In this document: positions 48,566-57,636 of the stretch, piece by piece
How positions within the stretch are numbered: the first letter of the stretch is position 1
Layout of the letters: each line of letters starts with the position of its first letter
Source: CAWKKW01 sp963850345
GTDB lineage: Bacteria; Acidobacteriota; Terriglobia; Terriglobales; Acidobacteriaceae
Reading direction: 5' to 3'
Assembly: GCA_963850345.1 (NCBI GenBank)
Contig: CAWKKW010000009.1
Location: forward strand, 248,001-312,000
Length of the DNA stretch: 64,000 nucleotides
Position numbers and translations under genes: made by a program
The notes under the pieces: generated by a model
The model's input: the letters and a program-made list of their open reading frames with translations, nothing else
What the model was told of the DNA's origin: nothing
Database searches by the model: none

Positions 48566-49441
48566 ATGTATGATTCTTGGGTGATGAAGCGGGTTGGGGG
48601 AAAAAACGGGATTGCGGCGAAAGCTGATGCGCGGAGTCGCCGCGCGAAAGGCTCGCAGGGCCGCGAAGTTGCTGTGCCCATGCAAGCGGGCTTAGCAGAG
48701 TCTCTGGATGTCGCCAAAACGCGGCCCCAGCGCTTGGAGGAATCTCTGCACGCTGCTGCGGCTGAATCGCAACATGAGCGTGAGCGGCCCAAGATGAAGT
48801 CGCGGGTGCGAGTGCTGGAAGCCGCATTGGAGCTGTTCGGGAGCAAAGGCTTCGCAGATACCAGCGTGCGCGAACTGGCGGCACGGGCTGGAGTGAATCT
48901 TGCGACGATGAACTACTACTTCGGCAGCAAAGAAAATCTGCGCGTCGAAGCGCTGCGCTACGGGTTTTCGCCCACATCGATCAGCGCGCACAAGGTGCAT
49001 GCGCTGCTGTTTGTCGCGCGTCGCGATGGCACCATCGAAGCAGCAGAGAAGGCACTTGAGGGCTACATCCACATCTTCGTGAAGGAGGTTGTGGGTCCCG
49101 AACACAAGCATTGGGGCATGTTCCTTCGCGAGCGAATGTGCCCCGGGCCCGCGTTCAAGATGGTGATGCGCGAGTACTTCGAGCCGCTGGGCTCCGCGCT
49201 GGGAGGCATACTTACCCTGCTGCTCCCGGACGCTCCGCCAGAGAAGATTCAATTCTGCATTAGCAGCATTCTTGGCCAATGCGTACACATACGTATATCG
49301 GCACCGACGATAAAGTTTTTCAGGGGACAGGATCCGGCCAGCCCGGAGTTTCTCGACAAGGCTGCGATTCACATCGCGGAGTTTTCCATGCAGGCAGTGC
49401 GCGGGCTTCGTCAGTCGCAGCCGGCTGTTTCGCCGCACTAG
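48566..49441 (+). CDS. TetR-family transcriptional regulator
   Basis: A 291-residue repressor. Residues 77-125 hold the helix-turn-helix ('RVLEAALELFGSKGFADTSV', then 'ELAARAGVNLATMNYYFGSKENL'). The C-terminal domain (about 130-285) senses a ligand. The first 75 residues are low-complexity and basic, which is long for the family, so the true start may be further in (for example 48584). It is the first gene of the tetR-permease-ATPase-adaptor operon and an operator-like dyad precedes it, so it probably represses the exporter until a drug or lipid binds. Confidence 0.85.
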   Translation: MYDSWVMKRVGGKNGIAAKADARSRRAKGSQGREVAVPMQAGLAESLDVAKTRPQRLEESLHAAAAESQHERERPKMKSRVRVLEAALELFGSKGFADTSVRELAARAGVNLATMNYYFGSKENLRVEALRYGFSPTSISAHKVHALLFVARRDGTIEAAEKALEGYIHIFVKEVVGPEHKHWGMFLRERMCPGPAFKMVMREYFEPLGSALGGILTLLLPDAPPEKIQFCISSILGQCVHIRISAPTIKFFRGQDPASPEFLDKAAIHIAEFSMQAVRGLRQSQPAVSPH

Positions 49442-49466
49442 GAAGACGGCAAGGAGAAACGAATCA

Positions 49467-49943
49467 ATGTGGCGCGTAGCGATCAAGATGTTGATGGGCG
49501 ATCAGGCGAAGTATTTCACGCTGGTCAGCAGCCTGACCGTTGTGTCGTTTCTGTTTCTGCAGCAGGGCTCCATCTTCTGTGGCCTGATCCTGCGCACGGC
49601 CCGGCCGGTCGAAGTGGTAGGCGCGCCGATCTGGGTATGTGACCCGCAGTTGCGCAGCGTGGACGAAAACAAGCCGCTGCTCGACACCGATCTGCAGCGT
49701 GTGCGCAGTGTGCCCGGCGTGAAGTGGGCCGTGCCGATGATCATTCAGCTGGTCGCAGTGCATCTGCCGGATGGAAACTTCCAAACCGTTCGCCTCTATG
49801 GCCTGGACAACGATACCTTCTTCGGCCGGCCCAAAATGCTCTCCGGCAACAGCAACCTGCTCACACAGGATGAGGCAGTCATCATCGGCCGGGCCGAATC
49901 AGAAAAGCTCAACAACCCCAAGCCCGGCGATCGCTGGAGATGA
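49467..49943 (+). CDS. DevC-type ABC permease, N-terminal part (frameshifted)
   Basis: Codes for 158 residues, an N-terminal membrane helix ('AKYFTLVSSLTVVSFLFLQQ') and a MacB-type periplasmic part ('VPGVKWAVPMIIQLVAVHLP'). It ends at a TGA just where the next frame starts (ATGA at 49940-49943). The last residues 'LNNPKPGDRWR' are an abnormal end; adding one base gives 'PGDRLEMNDNQ', continuous with the next ORF. AAGGAG stands 10 bp before the ATG. Either a sequencing error, a recent frameshift, or rarely a coupled split gene. Confidence 0.75.
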   Translation: MWRVAIKMLMGDQAKYFTLVSSLTVVSFLFLQQGSIFCGLILRTARPVEVVGAPIWVCDPQLRSVDENKPLLDTDLQRVRSVPGVKWAVPMIIQLVAVHLPDGNFQTVRLYGLDNDTFFGRPKMLSGNSNLLTQDEAVIIGRAESEKLNNPKPGDRWR

Positions 49944-50590
49944 ACGACAACCAGGCACGCGTCGTCGGGATTGCGGATGTGCCGCGCGACTTCTTCTCCT
50001 ATCCCTTTGTCTATGCGGCCTACGATCGTGCGCTGCAATATGCGCCGCAGCAGCGCAAGCAGATGAACTATGTGCTGGCAGCGCCTGCGGACGGCATACC
50101 GACGGAGCAAGTGCTGCAGCGGATAACCCAGCGCACCGGGCTGGCGGCTTACAGTGAGAAGCAATTCCGCTGGCTCACGATGGGCTACTACCTCAAGAAC
50201 ACGGGCATCCCGATCAGCATCGGTATCTCGTTGCTGATGGTCTTCCTGGTCGGTATCTCGATCGTCGGTCAGACTTTCTATCAATTTGCGCTGCAGAACG
50301 AACGCTACTTCGGCGCGCTTAAGGCGATGGGAACGAGCTCCGCGACGCTGACGAAGATGATCCTGCTGCAGGCCGCACTGGTGGCGCTGGTGGGCTTCGG
50401 CACGGGGTCGGGATTGGGCGGAATCTTCGGCCTGATTGGCGGAGGCCAGGACAGCAAGATCGCATTCGCAACGCCGTGGCCGTTGCTGCTGATCAGTTTC
50501 ATTCTCATCATGATTATCTGCCTGATGTCGGCACTGATCAGTATTCGAAAGGTGGTCAACCTGGAACCGGCGGTGGTCTTCCGTGGCTAG
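49940..50590 (+). CDS. DevC-type ABC permease, C-terminal part (frameshifted)
   Basis: 216 residues: the rest of the periplasmic domain ('VVGIADVPRDFFSYPFVYAAY') and three C-terminal membrane helices ('SIGISLLMVFLVGISIVGQ', 'LLQAALVALVGFGTGSGLGG', 'WPLLLISFILIMIICLMSAL'). This is the FtsX-like half of a permease of about 380 residues. Its ATG overlaps the TGA of the upstream ORF, so coupled restarting could make a two-part protein; a single-base frameshift is simpler. The stop overlaps the start of the ATPase gene. Confidence 0.75.
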   Translation: MNDNQARVVGIADVPRDFFSYPFVYAAYDRALQYAPQQRKQMNYVLAAPADGIPTEQVLQRITQRTGLAAYSEKQFRWLTMGYYLKNTGIPISIGISLLMVFLVGISIVGQTFYQFALQNERYFGALKAMGTSSATLTKMILLQAALVALVGFGTGSGLGGIFGLIGGGQDSKIAFATPWPLLLISFILIMIICLMSALISIRKVVNLEPAVVFRG

Positions 50591-51353
50591 TTCAACTGTA
50601 ACAACCGGAGCACGTTGTGAAGGGACGGGTGGCCGGGTGGCCGCGTGTCTGCGGCACGTGACGAAAATCTTCGGTGTGGGCACCACGGAGGTTCACGCGC
50701 TCGAGAAGGTCGACTTCGAGGTGCGCACCGGCGAGTTGCTGCTGCTGGTGGGGCCCTCCGGGTGCGGCAAGACCACGCTGCTGAGCGTGCTGGCGGGCAT
50801 ACTCGATGCGACGTCGGGTGAAATCGAAGTCTTCGGCACGCGCGTGGACAAGCTCGACCAGGCAGGCAAGACCGCGTTCCGTCGAGCCAACGTTGGCTTC
50901 ATCTTCCAGCAGTACAACCTGCTGCCGACACTCACGGCCGCGGAGAACGTCGCCATTCCGCTGCTGATTCACGGCGTGCCGTATGCTGCGGCGCTCGAGC
51001 AGGCGCACCAGTATCTCAACAAGGTGGGACTGAGCGATCGCGCGGATTTTCTGCCGGGTACGCTCTCGGGCGGACAGCAGCAGCGCGTGGCGATCGCAAG
51101 AGCGCTGGTGACCGAACCGAAGTTGATCGTCTGTGACGAGCCGACCGCCGCGCTCGATGGAGAGACGGGGAAGATGGTGCTGCAGATGTTTCGCACAACG
51201 GCGTTGACGGGAGATCGGGCCATCGTCGTGGTCACGCATGACAATCGAATCTTTCCCTATGGCGACAGGATCGCGGAGATGCTCGACGGCAAGGTGCTCT
51301 CCATTCACGAGAACGAGTTTGCGCCGCATCACGGCAAGGAGAACGCAAGATGA
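50583..51353 (+). CDS. ABC transporter ATPase, DevA/MacB/LolD type
   Basis: A 256-residue ATPase. Walker A is 'GPSGCGKTT', the signature LSGGQQQR, Walker B 'LIVCDEPTAALD', and 'GFIFQQYNLLPTLTAAENVAIPLLI' is the LolD-like Q-loop region. The 'FGVGTTEVHALEKVDFEV' opening is typical for export systems powered from the cytoplasm. The gene starts on a GTG overlapping the permease stop by 8 bp and overlaps the adaptor gene by 4 bp. Confidence 0.92.
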   Translation: MASSTVTTGARCEGTGGRVAACLRHVTKIFGVGTTEVHALEKVDFEVRTGELLLLVGPSGCGKTTLLSVLAGILDATSGEIEVFGTRVDKLDQAGKTAFRRANVGFIFQQYNLLPTLTAAENVAIPLLIHGVPYAAALEQAHQYLNKVGLSDRADFLPGTLSGGQQQRVAIARALVTEPKLIVCDEPTAALDGETGKMVLQMFRTTALTGDRAIVVVTHDNRIFPYGDRIAEMLDGKVLSIHENEFAPHHGKENAR

Positions 51354-52417
51354 CCAAGCGGCTTAGTATCGTACTTCCGGTGATCGGCCTGGTATTGGTC
51401 GCAGTGTGGGTTACAGTCTCGGCGCGCAAGGTGGAGCATGCGGGCCCGCTCGCCAATCCGCCGGTCTCCACGTACGACCACGCGATCGCGGCAACCGGCA
51501 TTGTCGAGGCGTCGGACCGGAACTACAACCTGGCGCCGCCCATCTCCGGCCAGGTGACGGCGATCTATGTGAAGGAAAACGACCTGGTTCATCGCGGCGA
51601 CAAGCTGTATTCCATTGATGCCCGCCAGCAGCGCGCTTCGCTGGCCACTGCGGAGGCAAACGTGGCCAAGGCGCACGCCGAAGTAGAGACGGCGCAGGCT
51701 TCGATCCAGACACAAGAGGCCAACCTGAACAGCGCCAAGGCGGCGATCGAGTCCGCGCGCGCGGCCGCAGACGACGCAGCGCAGATCGCGCAACGCAACG
51801 AGGGGCTGCATAAAGAAGGCATCATTCCCGAGCAGCAGTACATTACCAGCATCAAGGCTCGCGACGCCGATCAGGCCAAGCTGCAGCAGGCGATCGCGCA
51901 GGAGAAACAGGCTGAAGCACAGTTACAGAATGCACGCTCGACTGTGACAGAGCAGCAGGCCAACCTGCAATCGGCGGCTGCGAGCCGGGGGCAGCAAGCG
52001 GTACAGCTGGATCAGCTCACGGTGAGAGCGCCGGCAGACGGAAAGATTCTGCAGGTGAACAACCGCGTCGGCGAGTATCTGTCGAGCACCGCGGGGACCT
52101 CGCCGATTCTTTTCGGCGATACCGATTCGCTGATGGTGCGCGTGGATGTGGACGAGATCAACGCCTCGCACGTGCGACCCAACAGCGACGCCACGGCAAG
52201 CTTGAAGGGCGACTCGACGCGCAAGTTCCCGCTGAAGTTTGTACGCATCGTGCCGTACATGGTGCCCAAGACGAGCCTGACGGGATCGAATTCCGAACGC
52301 GTGGATGTGCGGGTCTTGCAGATGGAGTTCCGGTTCGATCCGCCGCCCTTCCCGGTGTATGTGGGTCAGCAGGTGGACGTGTTTATTCAAAGTGGAGAGG
52401 GCGTAGCTTCTCGCTGA
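51350..52417 (+). CDS. HlyD-family membrane-fusion adaptor (DevB-like)
   Basis: A 355-residue periplasmic adaptor linking the inner-membrane transporter to an outer-membrane channel. An N-terminal anchor helix (about 5-24, 'LSIVLPVIGLVLVAVWVTVS') is followed by a lipoyl-type hairpin, a long coiled coil (about 85-230, 'ANVAKAHAEVETAQASIQT'), and then 'VRAPADGKILQVNNRVGEY' and a C-terminal beta-barrel domain. The order permease-ATPase-adaptor matches DevBCA-type exporters of lipids or antimicrobials. No outer-membrane factor is adjacent; a TolC-like protein encoded elsewhere would be needed. Confidence 0.9.
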   Translation: MTKRLSIVLPVIGLVLVAVWVTVSARKVEHAGPLANPPVSTYDHAIAATGIVEASDRNYNLAPPISGQVTAIYVKENDLVHRGDKLYSIDARQQRASLATAEANVAKAHAEVETAQASIQTQEANLNSAKAAIESARAAADDAAQIAQRNEGLHKEGIIPEQQYITSIKARDADQAKLQQAIAQEKQAEAQLQNARSTVTEQQANLQSAAASRGQQAVQLDQLTVRAPADGKILQVNNRVGEYLSSTAGTSPILFGDTDSLMVRVDVDEINASHVRPNSDATASLKGDSTRKFPLKFVRIVPYMVPKTSLTGSNSERVDVRVLQMEFRFDPPPFPVYVGQQVDVFIQSGEGVASR

Positions 52418-52507
52418 TCGCGCCCGGATCCGGTGCCGTCCTCTAAACTCCCGAATGCCAATCGTCCTCTTTCCCGTCTAAAGTAAGCAAGTCGGAGGGA
52501 AGAAGGC

Positions 52508-53854
52508 ATGCGCTTGCGTTTCGCTCCCAGGGCTGCTCAGCTTTTGCTGCTGGTGTGCCTGTCATGGCTACCTGCCAGCACGGTGTGGGCGCAGTCAGCG
52601 GGCAGTCGCACTCAACAGCCGGCCGCCAAAGAGTCCGCGATTGCGCCGGTGATCACGGTCGATCACGGGCCGAATGCACTGATTCAGGAGAGCAAGCACT
52701 ATGTAGTGCTGGTGTCGCTCGACGGCTTCCGCTACGACTACGCGAAGAAGTATGGGGCGACGAATCTGCAGTCGATCGCGGTACATGGGGCCAGCGCACC
52801 GGAAGGCATGCTGCCCGCCTATCCTTCGCTGACGTTTCCGAATCACTACACGCTGGTCACGGGGCTTTATCCCGAGCATCACGGCATCGTGGCCAACAGC
52901 TTCTACGATGAGCAGCGCAAGCAGGAGTACAAATCTAGCGATGCCAAGACCAGCAGCGACGGAAGCTGGTATGGAGGCACGCCGCTGTGGACGCTGGCGG
53001 AGCAGCAGGGAATGCGTTCCGCGTGCTTCTTCTGGCCGGGATCGGAGGCAGAGATCGGTGGCATGCGCCCGAGCTACTATCTGCACTTCGACGACAAATT
53101 TCCAGACGAAAAACGTATCGACCAGGTGATCGCGTGGCTGCGGTTGCCCAGTGAACAGCGGCCCCACTTCATCACGCTCTACTACTCCAACGTCGATCAT
53201 GCCGGGCACGATTCCGGTCCTGAGAGCACGGAGATGGGCGCGGCGGTGAAGCACGTGGATGCGTTAATCGGCAGGCTGTGGGCGCGGCTGAATGCGCTGC
53301 ATCTTCCCATCGATCTCGTCGCGGTCTCTGATCACGGGATGCAGCGGGAACAGGGGCCGTGGATCAACCTCGACGGATTTCCGGGAGTGGATCTGAGCCA
53401 GTTCCATACGGTGGGCCCGCTCCTCTATGCGCCGAACGAGGCGGCTGCCGAGGCCGCATATCAGAGGCTGAAGAAGGCGGATGGCTCATTCATGGTCTAC
53501 CGGCGCAAGCAGTTGCCGGCGGGCCTGCACGCGAACGAACATCCGCGAGAGGGCGACCCGGTGATCGTGGCGACTGGGCCATATGCGATCCGCGCGCATG
53601 CGCCTGCTGCGGGTGTAGAGGATGCTCCGCCGAAAGTCGGCGTTCACGGCTACGACCCGCACGCGATGCCGGAGATGAAGGCGATCTTTTACGCGCAAGG
53701 ACCAGACATTCGGCCAGGCGTGAAGGTGAAGGTGTTTGAAAACGTGAATGTGTATCCGCTGATCGCGAAGATTCTCGGCCTCAAGGCACCGCCCATCGAT
53801 GGCAGCGAGAATGTGCTCTCCGGCATTCTGACCGAAGGCGCTGCGACGCAGTAG
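52508..53854 (+). CDS. Exported nucleotide pyrophosphatase/phosphodiesterase
   Basis: A 448-residue enzyme of the alkaline phosphatase superfamily, NPP group. A signal peptide is at about 1-27 ('LLLLVCLSWLPASTVWAQ'). Metal site and nucleophile: 'LVSLDGFRYDYAKKY' (metal Asp), 'YPSLTFPNHYTLVTGLYPEHHG' (Thr nucleophile in the T-F-P-N-H motif), 'TLYYSNVDHAGHDSGPES' and 'VAVSDHGM' (further metal Asp and His). Relatives hydrolyse nucleotide or lysophospholipid phosphodiesters in the periplasm. SD GGAGG-AAGAAGGC lies before the ATG at 52508. Confidence 0.9.
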   Translation: MRLRFAPRAAQLLLLVCLSWLPASTVWAQSAGSRTQQPAAKESAIAPVITVDHGPNALIQESKHYVVLVSLDGFRYDYAKKYGATNLQSIAVHGASAPEGMLPAYPSLTFPNHYTLVTGLYPEHHGIVANSFYDEQRKQEYKSSDAKTSSDGSWYGGTPLWTLAEQQGMRSACFFWPGSEAEIGGMRPSYYLHFDDKFPDEKRIDQVIAWLRLPSEQRPHFITLYYSNVDHAGHDSGPESTEMGAAVKHVDALIGRLWARLNALHLPIDLVAVSDHGMQREQGPWINLDGFPGVDLSQFHTVGPLLYAPNEAAAEAAYQRLKKADGSFMVYRRKQLPAGLHANEHPREGDPVIVATGPYAIRAHAPAAGVEDAPPKVGVHGYDPHAMPEMKAIFYAQGPDIRPGVKVKVFENVNVYPLIAKILGLKAPPIDGSENVLSGILTEGAATQ

Positions 53855-53936
53855 CGTCGGCAATCTGTGCTGCAAGGCTCCGACCCGCATGGATCTCGAC
53901 TATCTCTCTTTCAGCGGTCGCGCTTAGGATAGGCGC

Positions 53937-54860
53937 ATGGCTTTCTACTTAGGGCTCGATGCGGGTGGCACCAAGACCGAGTGCGCGCTGGCCGAGGAAG
54001 ACCGGATCGTGGCTCGCGCGGTGGGCGGGTGCATCAAGCCGCTGCGCGTTCCGGCGGAACAGGCGGAGGCGAACCTGCGGTCGTTGCTGGAGAAGATCGA
54101 GCGCGCATCGGGCGTGAGCATGCAGCAGATCGCGGCTACCTCGGTGGGCACGGCGGGGCTGCGTTTTCCCGAGACGCGGCAGGTGCTGACAGAACTCTTC
54201 CAGTTAATGGTGAGCGGAGAGATCGAGGTGTGTGGCGATGAGGAGATTGCGCTCGACGCTGCCTTTCCGGGACAGCATGGCGTGCTGGTGATTGCCGGGA
54301 CGGGTTCAAACACGCTGGGGCGGTTGAGCAATGGCGAGTTGCTCACGGTGGGCGGCTGGGGGCAGGGTATCGGCGACGAGGGATCAGGCTACTGGATTGG
54401 CCGGCGCGCGCTCAACCTGGCCTGCCAGGCCTTCGATCGGGATGAAGCGACGATGGTGCTGGGCCGGGTGGTGGAGTTCTGGAAAGCGTCGAGTCTCGGC
54501 GGGGTAGTGGCGATTGCCAATCAGACGCCTTTCCCGGATTTTTCGCAGCTTGCACCGGTGGTGGTCGCGTGCGCGGAGGCGGGCGACAGTGTAGCGACGC
54601 AGGCGCTGGTCGAGGCAGGGAACTGGCTGGCCAGTTCTGCAGTGTTGGCCTATCGCAAGGTGCGTTCGCGCGAAGGGGCGGAGGCCGTGGCGCCGGGCAT
54701 CGCGTTTGTGGGGAGCATTCTCGCGAATGTGGCGATGGTGCGAGAGACGATGTTCGAGTCGATCCGGCGCGAACTCCCTGGAGTGTTGCTGCTGCCGGAG
54801 GCGGTGGATGCGGTCGAAGGAGCCGTGTGGCGGGCGCGGCGAGTGGCGCGGCTGGCCTGA
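53937..54860 (+). CDS. BadF/BadG-type kinase, probable N-acetylglucosamine kinase
   Basis: A 307-residue sugar kinase of the BadF/BadG/BcrA/BcrD ATPase group. The phosphate-1 motif is 'LGLDAGGTKTECALA' (residues 4-18). 'VGTAGLRFPETRQVL', 'VIAGTGSNTLGRLSNGELLTVGGWGQGIGDEGSGYWIG' in parts and 'GIAFVGSILANVAM' are typical. In bacteria this fold includes N-acetylglucosamine kinases, and the convergent nagA next door supports this reading. Glucosamine or N-acetylmuramate kinase remain possible. No membrane segment. Confidence 0.8.
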   Translation: MAFYLGLDAGGTKTECALAEEDRIVARAVGGCIKPLRVPAEQAEANLRSLLEKIERASGVSMQQIAATSVGTAGLRFPETRQVLTELFQLMVSGEIEVCGDEEIALDAAFPGQHGVLVIAGTGSNTLGRLSNGELLTVGGWGQGIGDEGSGYWIGRRALNLACQAFDRDEATMVLGRVVEFWKASSLGGVVAIANQTPFPDFSQLAPVVVACAEAGDSVATQALVEAGNWLASSAVLAYRKVRSREGAEAVAPGIAFVGSILANVAMVRETMFESIRRELPGVLLLPEAVDAVEGAVWRARRVARLA

Positions 54861-54929
54861 GCAGGTCGGCGGATTGGATTTCCGGCGCGGTCTGCGAACC
54901 GGATTTCGCTGTCTCGGTAGAGAACAGGC

Positions 54930-56078
54930 CTAGTTCACGGGACGTCCGCGCAAGAAGGTCTGCACTACTTCGCCAGCTTCTGAGAGAACAACGAAATTCG
55001 CATCGCGCCCCACGGCGAGGGTGCCGAGGCGGTCTGAAAAGCCGGTCATGCGAGCCGGGTTCCTGCCGGCGAGGGCGGCGACCGTGCCCAGGTCGGCTCC
55101 GGTAAACGAGCGAAAATTCTGGACGGCGCGATCCATGGTGAGCGTGCTGCCGGCCAGCACTCCATCGTGCAGGCAGATGCCGTCCTTCACCTCGACGTCC
55201 ATCCCGCCGAGGGTGTAGTGGCCATCGGGCATGCCGGTGGCGCTGATGCCATCGGTGATGAGGATGGCGCGTTCGGGACCCTTAGCCTTCCAATACAGGC
55301 GCACGAGCAGCGGGTCGACGTGGTGGCCGTCAGCGATGATTTCTGCGAAGAGGCGGTCGTCGTCAAGCACCACGGCGGCGATGCCGGGATCGCGCTGTTT
55401 GAGGCTGCGCATGGCGTTGAAGGTATGGGTCGCGCTGGCGGCGCCGGCAGCGATTCCACGCAGCGCGGTGGGGGCGTCGGCGTCGCTGTGGCCGAGGCTC
55501 ACGCGGACGCCGAGGCTGGTTGCATGGTGGATCAGTTCTTCGGCTCCGGGCAGCTCAGGCGCGATGGTGATCAGACTGACACGACCCTCCGCGGCCTGCC
55601 ACAAGCGGTCGAACGCTGCGACCGAGGGTTGCTGAAGGAACTGCGGGGGATGCACTCCGCGCTTGGCGTGGGAGAGGAACGGACCTTCGAGGTGAATACC
55701 GACAGCGCGAGCTCCGCCGAAGTCGCGGTCGAGGCGAGCGGTCATGGCGGTGAGGGAGCGAAGCGTGGCGTCCATTTCGGCGGTGACGGTGCTTGGCAGA
55801 TAGGCGCCCACGCCGCGCGTGGCGAGGAAACGGCTCACGGTCTCAAAGGCGGCGTCGCTGCCATCCATCAGGTCGTGGCCAGCTCCGCCATGCACGTGGA
55901 CATCGAAAAAGGCCGGCACCAGCGTGCAGCCGGGAAAGTCGAGGATCTGGTGTTTGGCGGGGAGGTCGTGGCGGCTTCCGAGTGCCGCGATCACGCCATC
56001 TTCGATGACTACGGCGCTGGATTCAAAGCAGGTGCCCGGCGTGAAAAGACGGTCGGCAGTTACCACCAGATTGGTCAT
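54930..56078 (-). CDS. nagA: N-acetylglucosamine-6-phosphate deacetylase
   Basis: Removes the acetyl group from GlcNAc-6-phosphate in amino-sugar recycling. The 382-residue metallo-hydrolase has the amidohydrolase fold: 'PAFFDVHVHGGAGHDLMDGS' (HxH metal site near residue 57), 'GIHLEGPFLS', 'VRVSLGHSDADA', 'THTFNAMRS' and 'ILITDGISATGMPDGHY' (catalytic Asp). 'GAVLAGSTLTM'-like sequence ends the barrel. It converges with the kinase gene and diverges from nfo by 85 bp. Confidence 0.93.
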   Translation of the reverse strand: MTNLVVTADRLFTPGTCFESSAVVIEDGVIAALGSRHDLPAKHQILDFPGCTLVPAFFDVHVHGGAGHDLMDGSDAAFETVSRFLATRGVGAYLPSTVTAEMDATLRSLTAMTARLDRDFGGARAVGIHLEGPFLSHAKRGVHPPQFLQQPSVAAFDRLWQAAEGRVSLITIAPELPGAEELIHHATSLGVRVSLGHSDADAPTALRGIAAGAASATHTFNAMRSLKQRDPGIAAVVLDDDRLFAEIIADGHHVDPLLVRLYWKAKGPERAILITDGISATGMPDGHYTLGGMDVEVKDGICLHDGVLAGSTLTMDRAVQNFRSFTGADLGTVAALAGRNPARMTGFSDRLGTLAVGRDANFVVLSEAGEVVQTFLRGRPVN

Positions 56079-56163
56079 AGTGCAGGTCGGAGGCCGGAGG
56101 GAGGTTCACGGCTGGCTTCAGTCTAGCATCCAGAGTTGGGAACACTGCTTTAGACTCAGGCGA

Positions 56164-57081
56164 GTGCCCAAAGCGATCCCAGCCAAATCCAAGAAGCCTC
56201 GTATCGGCGTGCATCTTTCGACCGCGGGCGGCGTGTTTACCGCGGCGGAACGTGCGCGGACGGTAGGCGCGAATACCTTCCAGATCTTCTCTTCCAGCCC
56301 GCGCATGTGGCGTCCATCGCGGCTGGAGGCGGAGCACTGCGAGCGGATGAAGCAGCTGCGGGACGAGTATGACTGCTTTCCACTGGTGATTCACGCCAGT
56401 TACCTGGTGAACCTGTGCAGCCAATCGGCGGAGGTGCGGGCCAACTCCATCAAGGCGTTTCGCGGAGAGGTGGAGCGGGCTCTGGCCCTGGGCGCGGAGT
56501 ACCTGGTGCTGCATCCGGGTTCTTGGCGCGGGCTTACGCGGGAAGAAGGGCAAAGGCTGGCAGCGGAATCCATCGCCGCGAGCCTCGATGGGCTGGGCTG
56601 GCACGACTGCGACTTTCGCGTGCTGATTGAGAACACTGCCGGGTCAGAGTTTTCGCTGGGCGGGTCCCTCGAACAGGTGGCGGAGTTGAACCATCGTCTG
56701 TGCGGCATTGTGCCGGTCGGGGTGTGTCTCGATACCTGCCACTGCCACGTCGCCGGTTACGACATCGTGACCCCGGCAGGCTACGAAAAAACCATGGCAC
56801 AGGTCGAAGCGACTGTCGGTTCAGAAGCAGTGCGCGTCTGGCACATGAATGACGCCAAGGCGGAGCGTGGGTCCAAGCTCGATCGCCACCAGCACATCGG
56901 TCTGGGAACCATCGGAACGGCGCCGTTTCGGAGAATTTTGCGCGATCCGCGGTTTTCGTACTGCGCCTTCATCGCCGAGACCCCGGTGGATGAGGATGGG
57001 GATGAGCTGCGAAATGTGGCGATGCTGCGGAAGCTGGCCGGGGGCAAGAAGGTCGGGTCGCGTTCGAAGGGCGACTGCTGA
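56164..57081 (+). CDS. nfo: Endonuclease IV (apurinic/apyrimidinic endonuclease)
   Basis: A 305-residue AP endonuclease that nicks DNA at abasic sites. The three-zinc site residues lie in 'VIHASYLVNLCS', 'LVLHPGSWRG', 'LIENTAGS', 'VCLDTCHCHVAGYDI' and 'VWHMNDAKAERGSKLDRHQHIGLG'. 'RIGVHLSTAGGVFTAAERAR' is the typical start. I set the start at the GTG at 56164; a frame 115 codons longer runs through antisense nagA and is not real. The C-terminus 'GSRSKGDC' is basic. No operon partner. Confidence 0.95.
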   Translation: MPKAIPAKSKKPRIGVHLSTAGGVFTAAERARTVGANTFQIFSSSPRMWRPSRLEAEHCERMKQLRDEYDCFPLVIHASYLVNLCSQSAEVRANSIKAFRGEVERALALGAEYLVLHPGSWRGLTREEGQRLAAESIAASLDGLGWHDCDFRVLIENTAGSEFSLGGSLEQVAELNHRLCGIVPVGVCLDTCHCHVAGYDIVTPAGYEKTMAQVEATVGSEAVRVWHMNDAKAERGSKLDRHQHIGLGTIGTAPFRRILRDPRFSYCAFIAETPVDEDGDELRNVAMLRKLAGGKKVGSRSKGDC

Positions 57082-57198
57082 TTCCAGGAGCGGCTCGCCG
57101 GGCGGAAGTCGCACCCCTCAAACTTCGGGACGTGGACTTCACACTCGAAGAGTCATCGTGTTCACAGGCAGTACAGAGAGTGTTTGAAAATACGGGCG

Positions 57199-57378
57199 TT
57201 ACTTATGTGAGGTCAGGCTGGCTCTCACCTTGGCCACCGTGGTGCCGTGAACTCGGATTGCTTCGTGCAGCACGTCTCCGCTCACGCCGAACTCTTTGCT
57301 CCAGTAGTGAATGTCAGAGGAAAGCTTCGGGTTGATGTGGTCCGGATCATGCGGGCCGTGCTCGACGTTATCTGCCAT
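57199..57378 (-). CDS. DUF3606 family small protein
   Basis: A 59-residue protein, too short for the usual ORF cut-off. It reads MADNVEHGPHDPDHINPKLS and continues 'DIHYWSKEFGVSGDVLHEAI' then 'VHGTTVAKVRASL'. The Y/W-T/S-K-E-x-G-V-S pattern plus the 'V..V...L' end is typical of DUF3606. AGGA stands 8 bp before the ATG. It is found in many soil bacteria, often plasmid or stress linked; no function is known. It opposes nfo and leuS, between 57082 and 57636. Confidence 0.75.
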   Translation of the reverse strand: MADNVEHGPHDPDHINPKLSSDIHYWSKEFGVSGDVLHEAIRVHGTTVAKVRASLTSHK

Positions 57379-57636
57379 TGGTCAGGTCCTTTGCTGAACG
57401 AAGTGTCGCTCTACAGGAGTGGATGTATGTGGGGGCGCAAAGATGTACGCGCGCCTTCCGTTTGTGAGAAATAGGCTGAATAGCGGGTTTTTGATCTCTG
57501 CGGAGAGTTCCATTTGCAGCGTCTTCATGCCGTCGCCCCTAACTCTGTTGAAGTAATGGAAAGCCAAAGAATTTGGAGTGGGCCTCCCGGGCCAGCGACG
57601 GCCCCTCTTCCCACCCCGGGTACAATCAGAAGAGAT

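Noticed and set aside
55819..56163. Upstream extension of the endonuclease IV frame
   Set aside because: These 115 codons run antisense through the start of nagA and resemble no Nfo N-terminus; the family start is at the GTG at 56164.
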